A DNA stretch of 56,000 nt from assembly GCA_024695465.1 (NCBI GenBank), contig JAILID010000009.1:1-56000 (forward strand). The letters run 5' to 3'. The translations under genes were made by a program, and so were the position numbers. Below, piece by piece: positions 52,431 to 56,000 of the stretch. The first letter of the stretch is position 1. Each line of letters begins with the position of its first letter. The stretch is from Lachnospiraceae bacterium. GTDB taxonomy: Bacteria; Bacillota; Clostridia; Lachnospirales; Lachnospiraceae. Below the pieces are notes generated by a model. The model searched no databases. It was not told where the DNA came from and was given only the letters and a program-made list of their open reading frames with translations.

Positions 52431-53228
52431 ATGAAGGTATTCAGCCTGCTATTTAAAATTATTCTTTTTGCCGGACTATTAGGAGCTTTAGTGTTCTATC
52501 AGATATCATCAGAAGCGGCTCCTCGGGTCTATAATGAGGCGTCCTATAATTATATTAATCAGAATCCTTTGCCGTCGGCAGCAGAATCATCCGGTGAAAC
52601 GTCTGCAGAATCATCCGGTGAATTGTCTGAAGATACTTCTGCTGAACCTTCTGAATCTGAGGGCGGAGAGGAATCTGCAGCTGAGCCGGCAGTTCCGGTC
52701 GAATTTCCTCACGGCGATTATACGCCTGAAAGAATTATTTTTCTGGGTGACGCGCGTTGCCTTGCCATGTATGAAGCCGCGAAAAATGAAGATGTTGACA
52801 TTCGTTTTGTTTCCACAGAAGGGGCGGATCTTAACTGGCTGAACAGAAGCGCTTTTGAATCGGAATATGGTTATGTAACCCGTCAGACAGCGATTGTGGT
52901 CATGCTCGGGATCTCCGATATGGATAGGGCCCAGGAATATTGTGATGTATTGAATTCCTGGGGGAAAGTATTTACGAATGAACATGATTTTGGAGCGCAT
53001 TTTTATTTTAACTCTGTTAACCCTGTGGATCCGGGTCTTTTTAACAACGAACAGGTAGAGGCGTTTAATGAGACCGTGAAAAATGGTTTGAATGACTCCG
53101 TCATTTATCTTGATACGTATAATGTTCTTTTGCAGTCCGGATATGAGACTACGGACACTCTCCATTATACGGATGAGACGACTGCAAAACTCTATGAAAT
53201 CCTTAAGACCTATTTCAATTGGATGTAA
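52431..53228 (+). CDS. Membrane-anchored SGNH-hydrolase-fold protein with Ala in place of the nucleophile
   Basis: 265 aa from ATG 52431 (a GTG two codons earlier overlaps the ribosome site). One N-terminal hydrophobic segment (about 4-24) anchors or exports it. A Ser/Glu/Pro-rich linker of ~60 residues follows, with a repeated ESSGE unit. The SGNH-like core starts at about 99. Block I, normally FLGDSRT, reads FLGDARC, so the nucleophile position is Ala108; block III (GxND) is LGISDM. Block V is kept: Asp242 and His245 in DTLHYTDET. With Ser absent, esterase/acyltransferase activity is unlikely unless another residue substitutes. Distant relatives act on peptidoglycan or polysaccharide acetyl groups. 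Confidence 0.6.
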   Translation: MKVFSLLFKIILFAGLLGALVFYQISSEAAPRVYNEASYNYINQNPLPSAAESSGETSAESSGELSEDTSAEPSESEGGEESAAEPAVPVEFPHGDYTPERIIFLGDARCLAMYEAAKNEDVDIRFVSTEGADLNWLNRSAFESEYGYVTRQTAIVVMLGISDMDRAQEYCDVLNSWGKVFTNEHDFGAHFYFNSVNPVDPGLFNNEQVEAFNETVKNGLNDSVIYLDTYNVLLQSGYETTDTLHYTDETTAKLYEILKTYFNWM

Positions 53229-53529
53229 AAAGTCTTTTATACGCCGCTTTGCGGCGCGGAACGCAGCCGGTCTGTCCTTCGGGACAGCCGTCTGTTCTTG
53301 TCCTGTGCAGCTGTCGGCAGGATATTGAACGTTTTGTGATGCTATCCCATAACATGAAACGACACCGGAAGGGGAGCTTCCGATGCCGTTTCTTGGGGAG
53401 TATAAATAAATAAGGGGTTTGCTGTAAAAAAATTTTTGAAGGAATAATTTTTTTACTCTGTTATTATATCCTTTTCGTTTAAAAATTGCAACATAAAAGT
53501 AAAGAAAATAATAAGAGAAATTGAGTATT
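53229..53529 (+). other. 301-bp intergenic region with three hairpins
   Basis: No gene is supported. Seen in order: CGCCGC-TTT-GCGGCG (53242-53256), CTGTCC-TTCG-GGACAG with a UUCG tetraloop (53272-53287), and a longer imperfect stem GAAACG...CCGGAAG/CTTCCG...CCGTTTC (about 53356-53392). A promoter-like AT-rich stretch (TATTAT near 53460-53468) follows before the methyltransferase gene. The first two hairpins have no T-run. Confidence 0.5.
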
Positions 53530-54699
53530 ATGGAGATAATTAAGTATATTGTACCGTGCCATTTTGGATTGGAAGCTGTTTTAAAGAGAGAGATCCAGGA
53601 TCTGGGATTTCAGATTGTTTCCGTAGACGACGGACGCGTTGTTTTTTCAGGAGATAAGAAAGCCGGGGCGGCGGCCAATCTTTACCTGCGCACGGCGGAA
53701 CGCGTACTTATCATGGCCGGCGAGTTTAAAGCCGCCAGCTATGATGAGCTTTTTGAGGGAACGAAAAAGATTCCATGGGAAGATTTCCTGCCATCCGACG
53801 CGCGTTTCTGGGTTGCCAAGGCGGCGTCGATTAAAAGCGAGCTCTATTCCCCTTCGGATATCCAGCGGATTATGAAGAAAGCCATGGCGGTCCGGCTCGG
53901 AGATCATTACAAGATCAGCTGGCTTCCTGAGACCGGAGCCTCCTATCCGATCCGGGTCACGATCAAGAAGGATATAGTATCTGTCGGGATCGATATGAGC
54001 GGCCCTTCGCTGCACAAACGGGGTTACCGGGTATCTCCGGTCATCGCCCCCATATCTGAGACTTTAGCAGCCGCTCTTCTTATGCTGACTCCATGGCGCC
54101 GGGGGAGAGTGCTGCTGGATCCTTTCTGTGGCTCCGGCACATTTCTTATTGAAGCGGCCATGATCGCGGCCGGCATCGCGCCCGGCTCAAAACGTTCCTT
54201 TCTCGCGGAAAATTGGGACGGCTTCATCCCGCGTCAGGCCTTCCGGGAAGTACGCAGGGAGGCGGAAGAAAAAGTTATTGCGGATCCGGACCTGGCCGGA
54301 ACGCTGCAAGGTTTCGATATCGATCCGGGAGCGATCCGCCATTCAAGAGATAACGCGAGGGCAGCCGGCGTTGAGCCTTATATTCATTTCCAGGAAAAAG
54401 ACGTCCGGGCGCTGTCCAATTCCAAAAAATACGGCTTCCTTCTGACCAATCCGCCCTATGGGGAGAGACTTGAAGACCGGGGGCAGATTCGGGAGCTCTA
54501 TGAGGCGCTCGGAGCTTCCTTTAAGAAGCTTGACAGCTGGTCCATGTATGTCGTCAGCGCTTATCCTGACGCTGAAAAGGCGATCGGACGAAAAGCGGAC
54601 AGGAACCGTAAAATCTATAATGGCATGCTTAAGACGTATTTTTATGAATATCCGGGACCCAAGCCGCCCGGAAAGCAGAAAAAGCCTTTAAAGGAGTGA
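53530..54699 (+). CDS. rlmL: THUMP-domain 23S rRNA (guanine-N2) methyltransferase, RlmL/YpsC type
   Basis: 389 aa from ATG 53530; the TTG at 53521 is too close to AGAGA to be used. The N-terminal ~155 residues include a THUMP domain (IVPCHFGLEAVLKREIQDLGF... and LYSPSDIQRIMKKAMAVRLG). The Rossmann methyltransferase has DPFCGSGTFLIEAAMIAAGIAPG as the SAM motif and the NPPYGERL catalytic motif for N2-methylguanine. It is the size of the N-terminal half of E. coli RlmL (m2G2445) without the RlmK half. rdgB follows 4 bases after its stop. Confidence 0.9.
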   Translation: MEIIKYIVPCHFGLEAVLKREIQDLGFQIVSVDDGRVVFSGDKKAGAAANLYLRTAERVLIMAGEFKAASYDELFEGTKKIPWEDFLPSDARFWVAKAASIKSELYSPSDIQRIMKKAMAVRLGDHYKISWLPETGASYPIRVTIKKDIVSVGIDMSGPSLHKRGYRVSPVIAPISETLAAALLMLTPWRRGRVLLDPFCGSGTFLIEAAMIAAGIAPGSKRSFLAENWDGFIPRQAFREVRREAEEKVIADPDLAGTLQGFDIDPGAIRHSRDNARAAGVEPYIHFQEKDVRALSNSKKYGFLLTNPPYGERLEDRGQIRELYEALGASFKKLDSWSMYVVSAYPDAEKAIGRKADRNRKIYNGMLKTYFYEYPGPKPPGKQKKPLKE

Positions 54700-54703
54700 G
54701 AAA

Positions 54704-55309
54704 ATGAAAATCGTATTCGCGACCGGAAATAAAAACAAACTGACGGAAATCAGGCAGATCGTTAAGGATCTGGGAATTGAAGTCGTCTCCATGAAAGAAG
54801 AAGGATTCTCCGGAGACATCGTCGAAAATGGAACAACCTTTCTCGAAAACGCGCTGATCAAGGCAAGAACGGTCTGCTCCGCGCTCGGAGAGATCACGAT
54901 GTCGGATGATTCCGGCCTGGTGGTAGACGCCCTTGGGGGCGAACCGGGAATTTATTCTTCCAGATATATGGGCGAGGATACCTCTTACCGCGTTAAGAAC
55001 CGGAATATTATCGAACGCCTCGAGGGAATTCCGGAAAATGAAAGGACAGCCCGTTTCGTCTGCGCAATCGCCTGCGTCTTTCCGGACGGACGGGAATTGA
55101 CGGCCGAGGAAACCTTTGAAGGCATAATTGGCTGGGAGGAGAGAGGAGAGAACGGATTCGGCTACGATCCCATTTTCTTCCTTCCTGAAAGAGGGATTTC
55201 TTCCGCGGAGCTGACGCCGGAGGAGAAAAACGCGGTCAGCCACAGAGGGAAAGCCATAAGGGCTATGAAAAGACAACTGGAAGAGCTGCTTGCCGGAGAA
55301 AAGAAATGA
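54704..55309 (+). CDS. rdgB: XTP/dITP diphosphatase (RdgB/HAM1 family)
   Basis: 201 aa, AAAGGAG upstream. IVFATGNKNKLTEIRQI at the N-terminus binds the triphosphate; TFLENALIKARTVCS, MSDDSGLVVDALGGEPGIYSSRY and GFGYDPIFFLPERGISSAELTPEEKNAVSHRGKAI complete the signature. It hydrolyses non-canonical purine nucleoside triphosphates to keep them out of DNA. Overlaps the next gene by 4 bases (ATGA), and adjacency to a YfcE-type phosphoesterase is frequent in Firmicutes. Confidence 0.97.
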   Translation: MKIVFATGNKNKLTEIRQIVKDLGIEVVSMKEEGFSGDIVENGTTFLENALIKARTVCSALGEITMSDDSGLVVDALGGEPGIYSSRYMGEDTSYRVKNRNIIERLEGIPENERTARFVCAIACVFPDGRELTAEETFEGIIGWEERGENGFGYDPIFFLPERGISSAELTPEEKNAVSHRGKAIRAMKRQLEELLAGEKK

Positions 55310-55821
55310 AAATATTGGTTGTCAGCGATACGCATGGATATGAAACGAATCTGCGGACGGTTTTTTCCAAAATCGGCAGGATCGATTATCTGATTCATTG
55401 CGGCGATGTAGAAGAACATGAAGCCGCGATCGAAGAGATGGCAGGCTGCCCCTGTACGTTCGTACGCGGAAATAACGACTATGCTTCGAAGTATCCCTAT
55501 GATACGGTCATCACCCTCGAAAACCAGAAAATCTTTGTCACCCACGGCCACCGCTACGGAGTGTCCTGGGACAACACGGAAGCGATAAACGCGGCAAAAA
55601 AAGCGGGCTGCAGCGTGCTTATGTACGGCCATACCCACAGGCCGCTGATTGAATTGGCGCTTTCCGAAAGAGGCGTTACGGCAATCAATCCGGGCAGTCT
55701 TACCTTCCCGCGCCAGGAGGGCAGGAAGCCCAGCTTTATTGTTATGGAAACAGACCGTTTTGGAAAAGCTCATTTTACGCTGAACTATCTGGGACGGGGA
55801 AACCGCCTTTTCTTCCGCTGA
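55306..55821 (+). CDS. YfcE/MJ0936-type metallophosphoesterase
   Basis: 171 aa. Metal ligands of the calcineurin-like fold are all visible: Asp and His in VVSDTHG, HCGDVE, FVRGNNDY, VTHGHRYG and YGHTHRP. The family hydrolyses phosphodiesters in vitro with Mn or Ni; the cellular substrate is not known. Its ATG overlaps the rdgB stop, and a perfect terminator follows 2 bases after its own. Confidence 0.95.
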   Translation: MKILVVSDTHGYETNLRTVFSKIGRIDYLIHCGDVEEHEAAIEEMAGCPCTFVRGNNDYASKYPYDTVITLENQKIFVTHGHRYGVSWDNTEAINAAKKAGCSVLMYGHTHRPLIELALSERGVTAINPGSLTFPRQEGRKPSFIVMETDRFGKAHFTLNYLGRGNRLFFR

Positions 55822-55850
55822 AAAAGCCGGGGCATATGCCCCGGCTTTTA
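55821..55850. terminator. Terminator after the phosphoesterase gene
   Basis: AAAGCCGGGGCAT/ATGCCCCGGCTTT is a perfect palindrome (about 55823-55848) flanked by A and T runs, able to terminate in both directions. Confidence 0.9.
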
Positions 55851-55907
55851 ATACGGGTGCGGACGCCGGCATGGAAAGGAAGTAACGCGGGCGACGCTGC
55901 CGCAGGA

Positions 55908-55944
55908 TGAAAAAATAAGCCGGAAATCCATCGGGATTTCCGGC
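55908..55944 (-). terminator. Minus-strand terminator after tRNA-Lys
   Basis: GCCGGAAATCC (55919-55929) pairs with GGATTTCCGGC (55934-55944). Read on the minus strand the stem is followed by TTATTTTTTC (from 55918 down), so it terminates the tRNA transcript. Confidence 0.8.
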
Positions 55945-55954
55945 TGAAGGTTCG

Positions 55955-56000
55955 TGAAGCATCGGGGACTCGAACCCCGGACAACTTGATTAAAAGTCAA
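55955..56000 (-). tRNA. tRNA-Lys (anticodon UUU), partial
   Basis: Reading the minus strand from the window edge: anticodon 5' stem TTGA (first base outside), loop CTTTTAA with anticodon TTT (plus positions 55992-55994), stem TCAAG, a 5-base variable loop, T-arm CGGGG-TTCGAGT-CCCCG, acceptor strand ATGCTTC and discriminator A at 55955. CCA is not encoded. The D-arm and 5' acceptor strand lie beyond base 56000. Confidence 0.88.

Noticed and set aside
1-56000. CRISPR arrays, insertion sequences, prophage or integrase genes
   Set aside because: No regular repeat-spacer pattern, transposase, integrase or phage structural motif was seen on either strand.

Overview
The window reads as chromosomal DNA of a Gram-positive Clostridia member, most likely Lachnospiraceae. 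The pointers are the complete S10-spc-alpha ribosomal cluster in Firmicutes order with secY-adk-map-infA-rpmJ inside it, a zinc-type S14, an L17 with large lineage-type insertions, a zinc-type adenylate kinase, the rapZ-whiA-HPr cluster, a TelA/XpaC pair and a eukaryotic-type HisA. No outer-membrane genes were seen. Base composition is moderately GC-rich and fairly even; no insertion sequence, phage gene or CRISPR array was found.

Layout. 1-1838: cell-envelope proteins (a truncated NlpC/P60 protein and a polysaccharide-deacetylase-fold protein lacking its metal ligands). 1982-8865: housekeeping genes typA, dapB, a HisA homologue, hpf and secA. 8924-17996: a flavodoxin, a PrpR-like regulator with a degenerate AAA+ domain, and an apparent hexarate (D-glucarate/galactarate) catabolic operon, gudD-tctB-tctA-tctC-garD. 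18016-20923: an unknown membrane protein (minus), an aldo/keto reductase (plus) and a three-S1-domain protein (minus). 21072-24758: two overlapping 4-TM transporter-like genes followed by xpaC and telA. 25013-33947: valS, then folC - 51-aa protein - zinc-ribbon/TPR protein - murB - rapZ - whiA, tightly overlapping, then a Crh-like HPr. 33992-36035: a GNAT acetyltransferase (minus) and a two-TM protein resembling a signal peptidase without its catalytic serine. 36052-52271: the ribosomal supercluster, from a TTGCAA-17-TATAAT promoter and structured leader through rpsJ...rplQ, with a second strong promoter before rpmJ. 52351-55821: an SGNH-fold membrane-anchored protein with Ala at the nucleophile position, an RlmL-type rRNA methyltransferase, a RdgB/HAM1 pyrophosphatase and a YfcE-type phosphoesterase. 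A partial tRNA-Lys(UUU) on the minus strand closes the window.

How the genes work together. Glucarate would enter through the TctABC-type tripartite tricarboxylate transporter. GudD and GarD dehydrate D-glucarate and galactarate to the same 5-keto-4-deoxyglucarate; the downstream aldolase and reductase are not here. The upstream PrpR-type protein is the obvious candidate regulator but has lost the residues for ATP hydrolysis and sigma-54 contact. The folC-whiA region couples folate, peptidoglycan precursor and division/metabolic control functions.

A recurring theme is proteins that keep a known fold but lack canonical catalytic or phospho-acceptor residues: the deacetylase, the AAA+ domain, the signal-peptidase-like protein, the SGNH protein and the HPr. 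RapZ additionally has a one-base P-loop deviation. These are the most interesting leads. I see no single obviously new defence or mobile system. All calls are from reading sequence by eye; no database search was run.
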